In this document: positions 10,631-20,365 of the stretch, one piece after another
Numbering within the stretch: the stretch's first letter is position 1
Layout: each line of letters begins with the position of its first letter
From: Portunus trituberculatus
Taxonomy: Eukaryota; Arthropoda; Malacostraca; Decapoda; Portunidae
DNA: 64,000 bases
Direction of reading: 5' to 3'
Assembly (NCBI RefSeq): GCF_017591435.1
Contig: NC_059283.1
Location: 6,703,012 to 6,767,011, forward strand
Program-made: the position numbers and the translations under genes
Notes under the pieces: generated by a model
Database searches by the model: none
Seen by the model: only the letters and a program-made list of their open reading frames with translations
What the model was told of the DNA's origin: nothing

Positions 10631-11080
10631 CAATTACAAGGGCACTGGCCAAGGGCAAACACAGTGTTGGAAAAAAAAAAAAAAATCCCGCTGGTTGCCA
10701 GGCCCTGTTAAAAGAAAAGTAGAAAGAGAAAAAACAGAAAAATCTAAAAGGAGGGTCCAGTTAACGTAAGAGGTGTCTTGACACTCCTCTTTTGAAAGAG
10801 TTTAAGTCATAGGCAGGTGGAAATACAGACACAGGTAGAGAGTTCCAGAGTTTACCAGTGTAGGGAATGAAGGAGTGAAGATACTGGTTAACTCTTGCAT
10901 TAGGAAGATGGACAGAATAGGGATGAGAAGAAGTAGAGAGTCTTGTGCAGCGAGGCCGCAGGAGGGGAAGGCATGCAGTTAGCAAGTTCAGAAGAGCAGA
11001 CAGCATGAAAACAGCGGTAGAAGACAGATAAAGATGCAACATTGCGGCGGTGACTTAAAGAATCAAGACAACTCCATACA
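10631..11080 (-). mobile_element. 5'-truncated non-LTR retrotransposon (LINE), 3' end
   Basis: Reading the minus strand from about 11080 downwards, an ORF2-type C-terminus appears. One frame gives SHRRNVASLSVFYRC and CSSELANC. The frame then shifts at about 10970 and the next frame gives ARVNQYLHSF, LWNSLPVSVFPPAYDL and NSFKRGVSRHL before a stop at about 10761. This LWNSLP...FKxxVxRHL end is typical of the region after the reverse transcriptase domain in jockey/CR1/RTE-like LINEs. A 3' UTR-like part follows to about 10631, with a T15-type homopolymer between two short conserved blocks. The copy lacks the endonuclease and RT domains and carries a frameshift, so it is dead. The clade assignment is uncertain. 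Confidence 0.8.
10761..11042 (-). pseudogene. LINE ORF2 C-terminal remnant, 93 codons, frameshifted
   Basis: The open frame from the ATG at 11042 to the stop at 10761 is not a native protein. Its first ~30 residues are read out of the element's true frame, which instead runs through SVFYRCFHAVCSSELANC. From about residue 35 on it is in the authentic frame, with HSFIPYTGKLWNSLP and SFKRGVSRHL. It lies inside the LINE 3' fragment and has no promoter or intact start of its own. Confidence 0.75.
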
Positions 11081-12000
11081 CGAACCTTCTCTGTAAAATG
11101 TATAGAAATAATAAATAAAAGGAAAAAAACAAAGCAAATCGCAAAAATATATAAAAAAATTAAACAAAAAAACTAAAGTGAGAGACAACGAAGATAAAAG
11201 GATGTAATAAAGAAACAAACAGGAATGTAAACTTACCAAACAACTCGTAAACAGGAAAGAAGGAAAGAAAGAGAGAGATAAAACTAAGTAATGTGACAGA
11301 TTCTTATCCACATCATCACCGCAGCGGCATCAACTCACCACCACCACCACCACCACCACCACCACCACCACCACCACTGCCACTACTACCACCTCTACCA
11401 AAACATTATAATACTTTTTTAATCCTAGTTTTGAATATTCTCCGGACAATTCTCTTTTGGGACTAGCATTTTCAGTAGACCTTTTTCTTTTTATTTATAC
11501 AGTTTTTGCTCTTTTACTGCCTTTAGGTAAGAAAAAAAAAAAAAACATCCATTTCCACTCCACATTCATCCACTCCAGGTCTCGCGAGTCACAGGATGGC
11601 TGGGAGTAATGGATGAAGCCGTTTCTCTAATAACTCCATCCATCACAGGCTTTATTTATCTCGCCTCATCTTTATTTATCAAGTTAGGAGGAAGCGTCGA
11701 TGTTGACTGATGGGTGTGATGTCTTAACTCTCCTACCCTTTGCCCCTTCCCTTCCTCCCATCACCAGATCTCCAAGGCTTGATGGGGTATGGATGGTGTA
11801 CGGGTTTGAGTGGCGTGGGATGGAAGGCTGGAAGGATGTATGGGAAAGGTAGGACAGGTATACGAGTGATAATGTCAGGTGAAGATAGGCGTGGGATGTT
11901 GCGAGGCTGGGATGACTGTGGGAACATGATTTTGAGAAGGTGAGCTCATGAGGAAGGCAATATGAGCACCTGGTGTTTAAAAATATGATGGTTTGAGAAG
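11081..12000. other. Single-copy stretch with one ACC array
   Basis: A-rich to 11270, then mixed. At 11503-11531 a pyrimidine run followed by TTTAGGTAAGA looks like joined acceptor and donor splice signals on the plus strand; taken alone I treat it as chance. No exon-like frame. Confidence 0.45.
11336..11377 (+). repeat. (ACC)n microsatellite
   Basis: About 13 ACC units. Confidence 0.96.
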
Positions 12001-12339
12001 TAAAGTGTGAAGTTAAAATGTTTGTATTTGTTAATGTTGCGAAGGTGATGAAGATGGTGTGAAGGAGAGAAAAGTTTGTATGTTAAAATAAAAAATGACA
12101 ATAAAAGATGAGGGTGTGAAGATATGTCGGAAAGTGACGGTGTAGGGAAATATATAAAAAACAAAGATGTAAAAAATGTCAAGAATAAGTTTGTGCACGT
12201 TAATGAATACAGGATGAAAATGACAAGATAATGCCACGACGTGAAGAGATGCTGTGAGGAAGGGAATGAAGATGAAATGAAGGTGTGAAGGATAAAAAAA
12301 AAGTTTGAGTGTGTTTGTCAGATGAAAATGAAGATAAGG

Positions 12340-12426
<87 letters not shown>

Positions 12427-12700
12427 TGATGCCGTGGTGAAGAAGAGGAGGATGAGATGAAAGCAACGCATAGGAGATAAAAAAAAAAAGAAGTTTACAT
12501 GCGCAAGTGTAGTAAAGATTATGAACACGTCAACACAAAGCGACAGTGATGATGTCAGAATGAAGACAATGAGATGTAAGTCTGTAGGAAAGCAGCGGGA
12601 TGGAAGGAAGCCTAGTGAAGGAAGCCAAGTGAAGGAAGGTGAGGCGATGGTGGAACTTTTCAACCAGACAGTCGACCAGACCCGCCAGACCCTCGCCAGG
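12000..12700. repeat. Degenerate ~115-bp tandem repeat containing a TG array
   Basis: An AAGTTTGTRTG-type anchor recurs near 12071, 12187, 12300 and 12488, with a weaker copy near 12016. Each is followed by GATGAAAATGACAATAA-like and GGTGTGAAGGA-like blocks. Spacing is 116, 113 and (after subtracting the TG array) about 106 bp. The minus strand is open for 224 codons across the array because stops are rare in its pyrimidine-rich strand. Confidence 0.6.
12341..12422 (+). repeat. (TG)n microsatellite inside a tandem array
   Basis: Perfect TG array of about 41 units. It sits in one copy of the ~115-bp repeat, where other copies have only short GTGT runs. Confidence 0.97.
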
Positions 12701-13109
12701 CGCATGCTACTCTAAACCCACACCCTAAAGTTGCAACACCAGACCTTAAAATACGAGATCCTAAAGGCGAGAGTTCGGTGGCCGCCCAGGTGAGGGTTGC
12801 GCTACCTGGTCCACCCCGCCCCGCCTCGCCCTCCCCCCTCCCCAACACGGACAATGCAGTGTTACCAGCGAGAGGTTTAAAAAAAGTTTCCCCCAATCAC
12901 TTTCCTGATATTTGGCGACTATCCGGAGGTGGCAACACTTCCTGCACAGACTTTTTTGATGTATTTGTCTCAGCGCTTCCTGTATTTTTAGGTGTTTTAA
13001 TTCCACGTTACCGGTGGCTTGGGGTGTGGAGATACGCAGCTATTTACTCTTCCACTGACCACCGAGGCCCAAACATCGCGATATCCAAGTGTCTATCAGC
13101 CTCACCTGA

Positions 13110-13111
<2 letters not shown>
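12700..13111. other. GC-richer single-copy stretch
   Basis: Several short non-repetitive frames overlap on both strands and none is convincing. Contains GGTGGCAACACT near 12935. Confidence 0.4.

Positions 13112-13156
<45 letters not shown>
13112..13156 (+). repeat. (AC)n microsatellite
   Basis: About 22 perfect AC units. Confidence 0.97.
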
Positions 13157-13158
<2 letters not shown>

Positions 13159-13243
13159 CCGCCCCTTCAGCTCTCCCAGACACCTCTCATTATATTCCTA
13201 CAACGGATCATCCTGCACCCTTTCTTAAATACTCGCATCCAAC

Positions 13244-13310
13244 TCCTCCTCCTCCTCCTCCTCCTCCTCCTCCCTCCTCCTCCTCCTCCTACTTCTTCTT
13301 CCTCCTCTCT
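13244..13310 (+). repeat. (CTC)n / CTT microsatellite
   Basis: CTC units with one slipped CCCTCC and a few CTT units at the right end. Confidence 0.93.
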
Positions 13311-13770
13311 ACAAACGAAATTCCTGCACCCAAAATAGCCGTTCAGCAAATCCCCCGCACTTAAACTATCCAATAAGTAGTCAGGCAGTAGTATTTCTTC
13401 ACTATCCAAGGCGGTAACTACTCCCCATAAAACTATCAAGGAAAGATGCGCCGTAAAGGATTATCAGGACTCGCACTCTTGTTCCTTTATAAACGAATCC
13501 TACAAGGTCAAGCAAGTTACGGCCAAAGGACCACGCAGCATTAGGATACGAAAATGATATTGGTACCAACTAAAGTATCCTGAAATGAAGGAAAGGACTA
13601 AAGGATCTGCGACTTTTCCTACTACATCCTTCCTGCTTGTCTTGTGAGTTTCCTCTGTCGTTCCTTCCCAGTCCTTCATCAGTAGAAGAGCGATAGGACT
13701 GCTTCACTACAGAGCCGCTGATGAGAGGCAGAGAAGACAGTCACATTTATCAATCAGCCACGGTGGTCGA

Positions 13771-13773
<3 letters not shown>
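13311..13773. other. Single-copy stretch, nothing recognised
   Basis: Mixed composition with no repeat or exon signature. Confidence 0.5.

Positions 13774-13835
<62 letters not shown>
13774..13835 (+). repeat. (GA)n microsatellite
   Basis: Perfect GA array of about 31 units. Confidence 0.98.
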
Positions 13836-13836
<1 letters not shown>

Positions 13837-14342
13837 AAAAATACAGCCCCCACACATCGGTAATAAGTTCACCTGACGTCTTGACCCCCACTCTCCCTCA
13901 CTCTCTCTCTCTCATCCCTCTCTCTCTTCCCTCCTCCCTCTCCCGTGACCCCCTTACCCTGACCCCTAATCTCGGCTATCGCTCTTAACCTCTCGCGTCC
14001 CTGGTCTCTCCCAGTGCCACTTCCCTGGGGATAAGCATATATTATCGTCATTTTTAAGGAGTGGCTTGGGATATGAGTAAAAGCTCCATTTGAATACTAT
14101 GAGTGAGAGACGGAGCGGGGAGAGGGACGGGAGATGCTGGGAAGGGGGTCAGTGAAGGGCGGGAAGTCAGCGAAGGGGGTAGAAATGCAATGGAAATGAT
14201 TGGGTCAGTGGGGAATTGTTATGTTTGAGTAATGTAGGTGTAGTTTCGAGGTCTGGGCTGAATAAATGACTTGCAGAGGAGGATGAGGAGGAGGAAGAAG
14301 AGGTGGTGGTGTTGTAAGAAGAGGAGGTGATGGTGGTGGTGT
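13836..14342. other. Single-copy stretch, CT-rich then G-rich
   Basis: Pyrimidine-rich 13885-13960 and G-rich 14100-14200. No gene recognised. Confidence 0.45.
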
Positions 14343-14394
14343 TGGAGGAGGAGGAGGAGGAGGAGGAGGAGGAGGAGGAGGAGGAGGAAGAGGA
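14343..14394 (+). repeat. (GGA)n microsatellite
   Basis: About 17 GGA units with GGT units just upstream. Confidence 0.96.
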
Positions 14395-14494
14395 GGAGGA
14401 GATAGCTGAATAAGAGAAGCAGAAGACTGAGGTGTAGGAGCATAACTGAGGAAAGTTCGCGTGTTAGCACAGAAGACGAAGAAGAAGAAGAGGC

Positions 14495-14553
14495 AGAGGA
14501 GGAGGAGGAGGAGGAGGAGGAGGAGGAGGAGGAGGAGGAGGAGGAGGAGGAGG
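14495..14553 (+). repeat. (GGA)n microsatellite
   Basis: About 19 GGA units preceded by GAA units. Confidence 0.96.
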
Positions 14554-14647
14554 AGAAGGAGAAAATGAGACAAAGAAGAAACTACGTCTGATGTTTTTTT
14601 TTCTTTGCTTTCCTCAAACACACACCTTCGCGAAGCAGTATTAGTCA

Positions 14648-14706
14648 CCATCACCACCACCGCCATCACCACCACCACCATCACCACCACCGCCACCACC
14701 ACCACC
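14648..14706 (+). repeat. Imperfect (CAC)n/(CAT) tract
   Basis: ACC and CATCACC units with interruptions. Confidence 0.9.
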
Positions 14707-14826
14707 TCTGAGTCGTGACCGCTGGAGGTGTAAGATAAAAAGTTTTACAGCACTATCATCATCATCACCAGCATCCCAACACTCACCATCCGTCCCTGCC
14801 TCACCATCTGTGTAATGAACTCTTCT

Positions 14827-14828
<2 letters not shown>

Positions 14829-14862
<34 letters not shown>
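14829..14862 (+). repeat. (TC)n microsatellite
   Basis: About 17 TC units. Confidence 0.97.
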
Positions 14863-14865
<3 letters not shown>

Positions 14866-15059
14866 CATTTTTGTTTCATTTGCTTTAGTTATTTTCTTCT
14901 CACACTTAACACTCTAATTATCTTCTATCACGCTCACTGCCTCTCACAATCCCTCTCTCACACTTAATTCGCTCACACATTTACATTACCTGCTTTCCTC
15001 TCTCTAATCTCTAACACACTCACGAACTCACGTCTTTCTCACTCATTACCCGACACTCA

Positions 15060-15278
15060 CACTGTCACACTGATTCTCTCACTCTCTCACACTGATTCTC
15101 TCACCCTCATTCACATTGGTTCTGTCCCTCTCTCTCACATTGATTCTCTCACTCTGATTCTCTCACACTTTCTCACACAGATTCTCTCACTTTCTCTCAC
15201 ACAGGTTCTCTCACCGTCTCTCAAACACTGATTCTGTCATCCTCCCTCACACTAATTACTTTACTCTCCCTCACGCTG

Positions 15279-15330
<52 letters not shown>

Positions 15331-15360
15331 TTTCTTACTTCCTCACTCTCTCACATTGAT
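15060..15360 (+). repeat. Degenerate ~24-bp minisatellite, left part
   Basis: GATTCTCTC-type anchors recur at 15072, 15093, 15118, 15142, 15156, 15180, 15204, 15230 and 15277, mostly 21-26 bp apart, each preceded by TCACAC or similar. A CT array (15281-15327) has grown inside it. A SINE interrupts the array at 15362. Confidence 0.75.
15281..15327 (+). repeat. (TC)n microsatellite within minisatellite
   Basis: About 23 TC units, flanked on both sides by GATT-containing minisatellite units. Confidence 0.97.
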
Positions 15361-15431
15361 TACCGCGTAGTGTAGTGGTTAGCACGCTCGACTCACAATC
15401 GAGAGGGCCGGGTTCGAATCCCGGCGCGGCG
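15361..15431 (+). other. tRNA-Val(CAC)-like head of SINE
   Basis: Folds as a tRNA. The acceptor has five Watson-Crick pairs (CCGCG with CGCGG), the anticodon stem CTCGA/TCGAG is perfect, the loop CTCACAA carries anticodon CAC at 15394-15396, and the T arm CCGGG-TTCGAAT-CCCGG is perfect. Box A (TAGTGTAGTGGTTA) and box B (GGTTCGAATCC, 15411-15421) are intact, so RNA polymerase III could still recognise it. It runs straight into a repeat body and is therefore a SINE head and not a tRNA gene. Confidence 0.85.
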
Positions 15432-15640
15432 AGGCAAATGGGCAAGCCTCTTAATGTGTGGTCCCTGTTCACCTAGCAATAAATAGGTACGAGATGTAAC
15501 TCGAGGGGTTGTGACCTCACTTTCCTGGTGTGTGGAGTGTGTTGTGGTCTCAGTCCTACCCGAAGATCGGTCTATGAGCTCTGAGCTCGCTCCGTAATGG
15601 GAAGACTGGCTGGGTGACCAGCAGGCGACCGAAGTGAATT
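15362..15640 (+). mobile_element. tRNA-Val-derived SINE, copy 1
   Basis: About 280 bp: a tRNA-like head followed by a ~205-bp tRNA-unrelated body that ends GTGAATTA. The same body occurs at 44394-44680 with roughly 90 percent identity by eye. The flanks read ACATTGATT (15353-15361) and ACAATGATT (15641-15649), an 8/9 match expected of a target-site duplication made by LINE-type insertion. The element lies inside a GATTCTCTC minisatellite. It has no poly-A tail. The body contains GAGCTCTGAGCTC and CTGGCTGGGTGACCAG, both able to form short stems. Confidence 0.88.
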
Positions 15641-15725
15641 ACAATGATTTTTTTCACTCCCTCATGCTCCCTCACACTGATTTTCTCACTCCCTCACTCT
15701 CCCTCACGCTTTCTCATTCTCACTG
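15641..15725 (+). repeat. Degenerate ~24-bp minisatellite, right part
   Basis: Continues the same CTCACACTGATTTTCTCACTC-like units found left of the SINE, which shows that the SINE inserted into a pre-existing array. Confidence 0.7.
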
Positions 15726-16042
15726 GGGAATGAGTCATAAATACGCAAGTTTCCCATCGTTTCAGCTTCTTCAGTGTGGCAAGACTTGGTATCTCCCAGA
15801 GGGAAAAAAATATAATGGATGGAAAAGGGGAAAAAAAAGTAATAATATGTAGACATCTGGAAGCAACATGTCAAAATATTTTCAAGAAGTCTGAAAGTTT
15901 TGTGAGTTGCCAAAAAAAAAAAAAAAACAACACTCAATGTGGTTGGCTGAAAAAAAGGTGAAATAAAAAGTGAAAAATAAAAAAAAAGTGTGATTTGTGT
16001 GCGTTGACTTTTTTTTTTTTTTTAAGTGAGTTTTGTTCTCTC

Positions 16043-16053
<11 letters not shown>
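15726..16053. other. A-rich stretch with homopolymers
   Basis: Several A and T runs (15914-15927, 16009-16023). No gene signal. Confidence 0.5.

Positions 16054-16104
<51 letters not shown>
16054..16104 (+). repeat. (TC)n microsatellite
   Basis: About 25 TC units, preceded by TTTCTCTC variants. Confidence 0.97.
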
Positions 16105-16107
<3 letters not shown>

Positions 16108-16195
16108 CACCAGTTGTACTTTTACCTAATATTTTTTTAACACTTGCCAAAATTTCCGTACCATAACATAAATTTTGCATATTCTGTTCCCTTTT

Positions 16196-16640
16196 CTTCC
16201 GTATTTTTTCCTCCTATCTCTCCATTTTCTTCCATGCTTTTCCTTCTATCCCTCTCTTTTCCGTGTTTTTCCTCCTATCCCTCTCTTTTCCGTGTTTTTC
16301 CTCCTATCACTCTCTTTTCCGTGTTTTCCTCCTATTCCTCCTTTTTCTTCCATGTTTTTTGTCCTATCATTCCCTTTTCCGTGCTTTTCCTCCTATCCTT
16401 CCCTTTTCCGTGTTTTTCCTCCTATCACTCTCTTTTCCGTGTTTTCCTCCTATTCCTCCTTTTTCTTCCATGTTTTTTGTCCTATCATTCCTTTTCCGTG
16501 CTTTTCCTCCTATCCCTCCCTTTTCCGTGTTTTTCCTCCTATCCCTCCCTTTTCTTCCAATTTTTTCCTCCTATCTATCCCTTTTCCGTGTTTTTCTCCT
16601 ATCTCTACCTTTTATTCCGTGTTCTTTGTCCTATCCTTCC
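16196..16640 (+). repeat. 29-bp minisatellite with 118-bp higher-order unit
   Basis: About 15 tandem copies of a 29-30 bp unit like CCGTGTTTTTCCTCCTATCC followed by CTCTCTTTT. Variants are shared every fourth copy: the ATCACTCTC variant at 16306 recurs at 16424, an offset of 118 bp, together with the following TTCTTCCATG and TTTTTTGTCC variants. Because 29 is not a multiple of three and the unit lacks stops, all three forward frames stay open with cyclically permuted phenylalanine/serine/leucine peptides. Confidence 0.9.
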
Positions 16641-16666
16641 TTTTTTCCCTCTGTTCACCTGCTTAC

Positions 16667-17010
16667 CTATTCAATTCCCATACAATAACAAATACTTTCC
16701 GTGTTTACTCCATTTCGTTCCGTAATTTCGAGCCATCCCTCCATTTCTTCCTCTTTTCACTTTCTTCCCTATTCAATTTCCTTACCATAACAAGTAGTTT
16801 CCATGTTTATTCCCTTCTTTTCCGTATATTCTTGTTTTGTTTCCGTTTTCTTTCGTAATTTCGTCGTAACTCCATTTTTTCCCCTTTTCACCTATTTCCC
16901 TATTCAGTTTCCTTACCATATCAAGTACTTTCTATATATATTTCTTTGTTCCCTATTGTTCTATACCTCCGTGTTTCTGCATTTTTGTTTCCTATTTTCA
17001 TCCTATTTCC
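16667..17010 (+). repeat. ~100-130 bp degenerate tandem repeat, 3 copies
   Basis: CCTATTCAATTTCCTTACCA-like anchors start at 16667, 16768 and 16899 (spacing 101 and 131). Each is followed by TTCCGTGTTTAT and, in the first two, TTTCGTAATTTCG. A related TTCCGTACCATAACA lies at 16157, before the 29-bp array. Confidence 0.7.
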
Positions 17011-17210
17011 TTTTTCTTTCCTTTCCACCTGCTGGTTTGCGTACGCGTGGGGACAAATTTCATACATGCCTGAATATTATGAATTAATGTTAATTAATAT
17101 AAATGTGAAGTGTGCTCTCTCCCTTTTTTTATCTAATTATTCTCGAGGTAATACGTGGTGCTGCAGAAATGAGTTATTAGAAGATAATTATGTAAACAAA
17201 CAGTACATTA
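17011..17210. other. Single-copy spacer
   Basis: Nothing recognised. Confidence 0.5.
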
Positions 17211-17218
17211 CTATTATT

Positions 17219-17259
<41 letters not shown>

Positions 17260-17275
17260 CATTATTATATTATCA
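17211..17275 (+). repeat. Imperfect (ATT)n microsatellite
   Basis: ATT units interrupted by ATC. Confidence 0.95.
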
Positions 17276-18718
17276 TTGTCGTTGCTTTTCTTGTTAATTT
17301 ATATCAAGACATTGCAATTCAGCTTTCTCATATAAATCATCATATTTTCCTCCATTTATCTCATTATTGTTGTCTTTTCTACTTCTCTTAATTATTCTTC
17401 CCATTTTTATTATGATTATATGATTATTAAGTTTTTTTCATAGTTTCCCTTCCCTCATTACTCTCTCTAACTTCTTTTTCTTCCTTACATTTCGCAATTC
17501 AGTAGCAATTCAGTTTCCTCTTCTTAATTATTTACAGTCTTCCTCATTTGTTTCATTACTGTTCTCTTCTTTCTCGCTTAACATGTAATATACCCGTTTG
17601 TAATTGTACATTCCTTTCTATCTCGAATTCTCATCCGTTTCCTCTTACCATTTCACTTTTACATTCATTATCATCTATTTTCTCTCCGAAATTATTCTCC
17701 TTGTGTTCTCTCACCATATTCCCATTTGTCTGTCTCTCTTCCTTTCCCTTTTCATCCTCATTGCTTTCCTCTTCCGCTTCGTCTCCGTATTCATTGTTAA
17801 TTCACTTTCTCTGTCCGTCATCAGTCTCTTGCTTCTTCTTACTATTCTATTCCTATTCCCATTATTATTCGTATTTTGTCCTATTCTGAACTTCCATTAT
17901 CACTTATTTTTCGTCAAAGGAGTGATGATGAGAGGATCGAACTATTCTCGTCCTATAATGCTCTTTCTGTCAGTTTGCTAGTTTTAATCCTATCTGATCT
18001 TTGCTTCCATCATTTTCACGCTTATTCTTGTTTTCACTTCAACTCCTATTCTGATCTTTGCCTCCCTCGTCACCATCGTCATGTTCGCGTGGGGTGGGGG
18101 GTGATGGTGCCAGGTTCCGGGGATTAATTTCCCGGGCCTGTGTCTACGTAGCGGAGGGCGGCTCGAAGTGTATCGTCCCGGCGTGGCCTCTACCTGTCCA
18201 TTATGTTAATTAAGAAGACTATCTGTTTCGCGCCCCAGCCACTTTGCATACTACTGAGTCTCGTGTGCCATTCTCATCGTCTCCGTATTGTTTGATCATT
18301 TACACAAACACACACGCACACACGCACCTACATGGATAGACAGACAAACACACACACGCACACACGCATCCGGATACACGCTGTGAGTTCGTGCTTGCAA
18401 GCTATAATTTTTTAGCTAAATATATTGGATTTTTAAAGTTGTGTTTAATAATAGCATGATAAAATAAAACATTGATAGTAAAATATATGTAGCGAATTGA
18501 ATAGCAGAGGATCATGTGGTATTTTGTTTGGTCACGTTAGAAATGTAGAATTAAAAGAGTAACGAAATCCCACATCATGAAAAATCAAAGAACAGAACAT
18601 CAATAAATCAATTAATGGTGATTATAATTTACCAGACTAAGATAACAACACAATGACTCACTAAGAAAAAAAAACTAGGATAACAAATAAAAAAAAATGT
18701 TAGTCTCAATCAAAATCC

Positions 18719-18722
<4 letters not shown>
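17276..18722. other. T-rich, then a small GC-rich island
   Basis: 17300-17900 is pyrimidine-rich and gives long but low-complexity open frames. 18060-18260 is a GC-rich island with TTAATTAA at 18207, a texture seen in conserved non-coding elements. Conservation cannot be assessed here. Confidence 0.4.

Positions 18723-18792
<70 letters not shown>
18723..18792 (+). repeat. (CA)n microsatellite
   Basis: About 35 perfect units. Confidence 0.98.
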
Positions 18793-18794
<2 letters not shown>

Positions 18795-18939
18795 AAGGTT
18801 AGACGCCACTCATAAAACTCAGCCATCCGCCATGTTCCACGCCAAGCCAGACACGCCAAACACTGAGCCTCGTTTGTACTGAAGCTTCTAATCGCTTTTA
18901 CTTTACATTAATGGCAAGTTTCGCCTCGTACGCACTCAG

Positions 18940-19280
18940 CTATTTTTTAATGGTTTGCTCTACGATTCTTGTGTAGTAGTGTGGTTCATAATTAGCTGAA
19001 GATTCGTGGTTATTTTTCTAATGAGGTTTTAACATTAGGTAAATATTCGTGTGTTTTTTCTAATGGTGTTCAAAATTTGGCGAACGTTTTGTTTTCTAAT
19101 GAAGATCGAAATTAGTTATATATTCGTTGTTTCTTATAGTGCTTAAAATTAGTAGAAGACGTGTTTTTTTTCATGGTTTCATTTTTATATCTGGTCATGT
19201 TGGTATCTATTGTAATTTTCCCGTATTAATAGTTTGAATCCTGTTTTCTAATGGCTTCTTATAACAATGTCTATTTTCAT
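18940..19280 (+). repeat. Degenerate ~38-bp minisatellite
   Basis: TTTTTCTAATGRGGTTYAAA and ATTAG..GAAGATTCGTG blocks recur. CTAATG-type anchors lie at 19019, 19060, 19096 and 19133 (as CTTATAG), spacing 41, 36 and 37, with weaker copies before and after. AT-rich and too diverged for a perfect-repeat finder. Confidence 0.65.
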
Positions 19281-20365
19281 GGGTTTTTTTTAACGACTTT
19301 TGTATACTAAGAGCAAAATCAGCAAAGGAGTAATATCTGCCACGTACACTTCATTTCTCTTTCCTTTACCCAGTTTCTCCTTAAGCTGGAGTGCAAAATC
19401 GATTAAGGATTCTAGTGGTTTTTGTCTCGCCGTGCTCGTGAGTGTGAGTGAAGCGAAAAACCAACGCTGCGTTAATTTCAGCAGCAACAAAAATAAAAGC
19501 TGACTGATTACAAAACGCTGCAAACTTTGGACTTTTATAATTTTAAACTTTCTCAGGCAAGTCTTTATCCTTAAGGCTGTCTTATACCAAACTTTACCTG
19601 ACGCCACTATGACAAAAAATTAATGAACGACACCTGACTTTTAAGATCCTAAAAATTGCATCCACGACAAAATAAAATGAGAAATAAGACCTAAAAATAT
19701 GAAATAAACGACATAGGACACTTAAGAATGCGTACGGAACAAATGGATAAATAAATAACATCTGACTATTAAGATCCCACAAAAAAAAAAATGTAGCCAG
19801 GACGAAATAAAATGATAAATAAAACGAAAGATATGAACTACACAACATAAAACACCTAAACACACGTACGAAACAAATAAATAAACACACGAGGCACATA
19901 AATGATGCAATAATCAAACCAAAATGAACGAAATGCTACGAGAGGAGGCGAGGAGGCGAGAAGGCAACAACATTCCCAGTCTATTCATGGCCATAACATA
20001 TATTCCGGCGCCGGTACACAATCTAATAAGCCTTATTTATCTAACACAAACCCTCTAATCCTTAATGCATAAAATTTGTACGTGCGGGGAATCTCCAACA
20101 CAAACCTGGAGTAAGAGTACCATTTCTACCTGTGCTTGTTTATAGTGTGCCGTCTGACCCTCCACCTTTCCAATTTTTTCACAGTCTCTCCCCTCTTCTC
20201 GCCCTCCTGCAGCCGGCGCCTCTCGACCTCAGCGTCACCCGGCGGGACTTTCACCCACTGCAATGGTCACCCAGCCGCGGAGGGAAGGTGGTCGAGGGTG
20301 ACGAAGCGAAACAGGATTGCTTGAGGATCTCACGCCCAAAACAACAACAGACAAGACAAAAACAG
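19281..20365. other. Single-copy stretch with an unexplained minus-strand ORF
   Basis: A minus-strand frame at 19290-19607 (105 codons) has normal amino-acid composition, but a 67-codon plus frame overlaps it and no family is recognised. 20130-20310 is GC-richer. No splice or promoter context supports a gene. Confidence 0.35.

Noticed and set aside
11503..11531. Plus-strand recursive splice site (pyrimidine run with TTTAGGTAAGA)
   Set aside because: Less pyrimidine-pure and lacks CAG. It stands alone and lies on the strand opposite to the two better matches. It also shows that such sites can arise by chance in T-rich DNA.
12031..12705. 224-codon minus-strand frame with poly-His-Thr
   Set aside because: Spans a degenerate ~115-bp tandem repeat and a TG array. 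Its periodic sequence is explained by the repeat.
15361..15431. Functional tRNA-Val gene
   Set aside because: The tRNA-like sequence runs directly into a repeated SINE body that recurs at 44.4 kb, and the outer acceptor pairs are imperfect.
16196..16640. CRISPR-like array
   Set aside because: Units are contiguous without unique spacers. The genome is eukaryotic in character.
16144..16858. Three overlapping plus-strand frames of 141-227 codons resembling a membrane protein
   Set aside because: All three frames read the 29-bp minisatellite, whose unit has no stop and is not a multiple of three.
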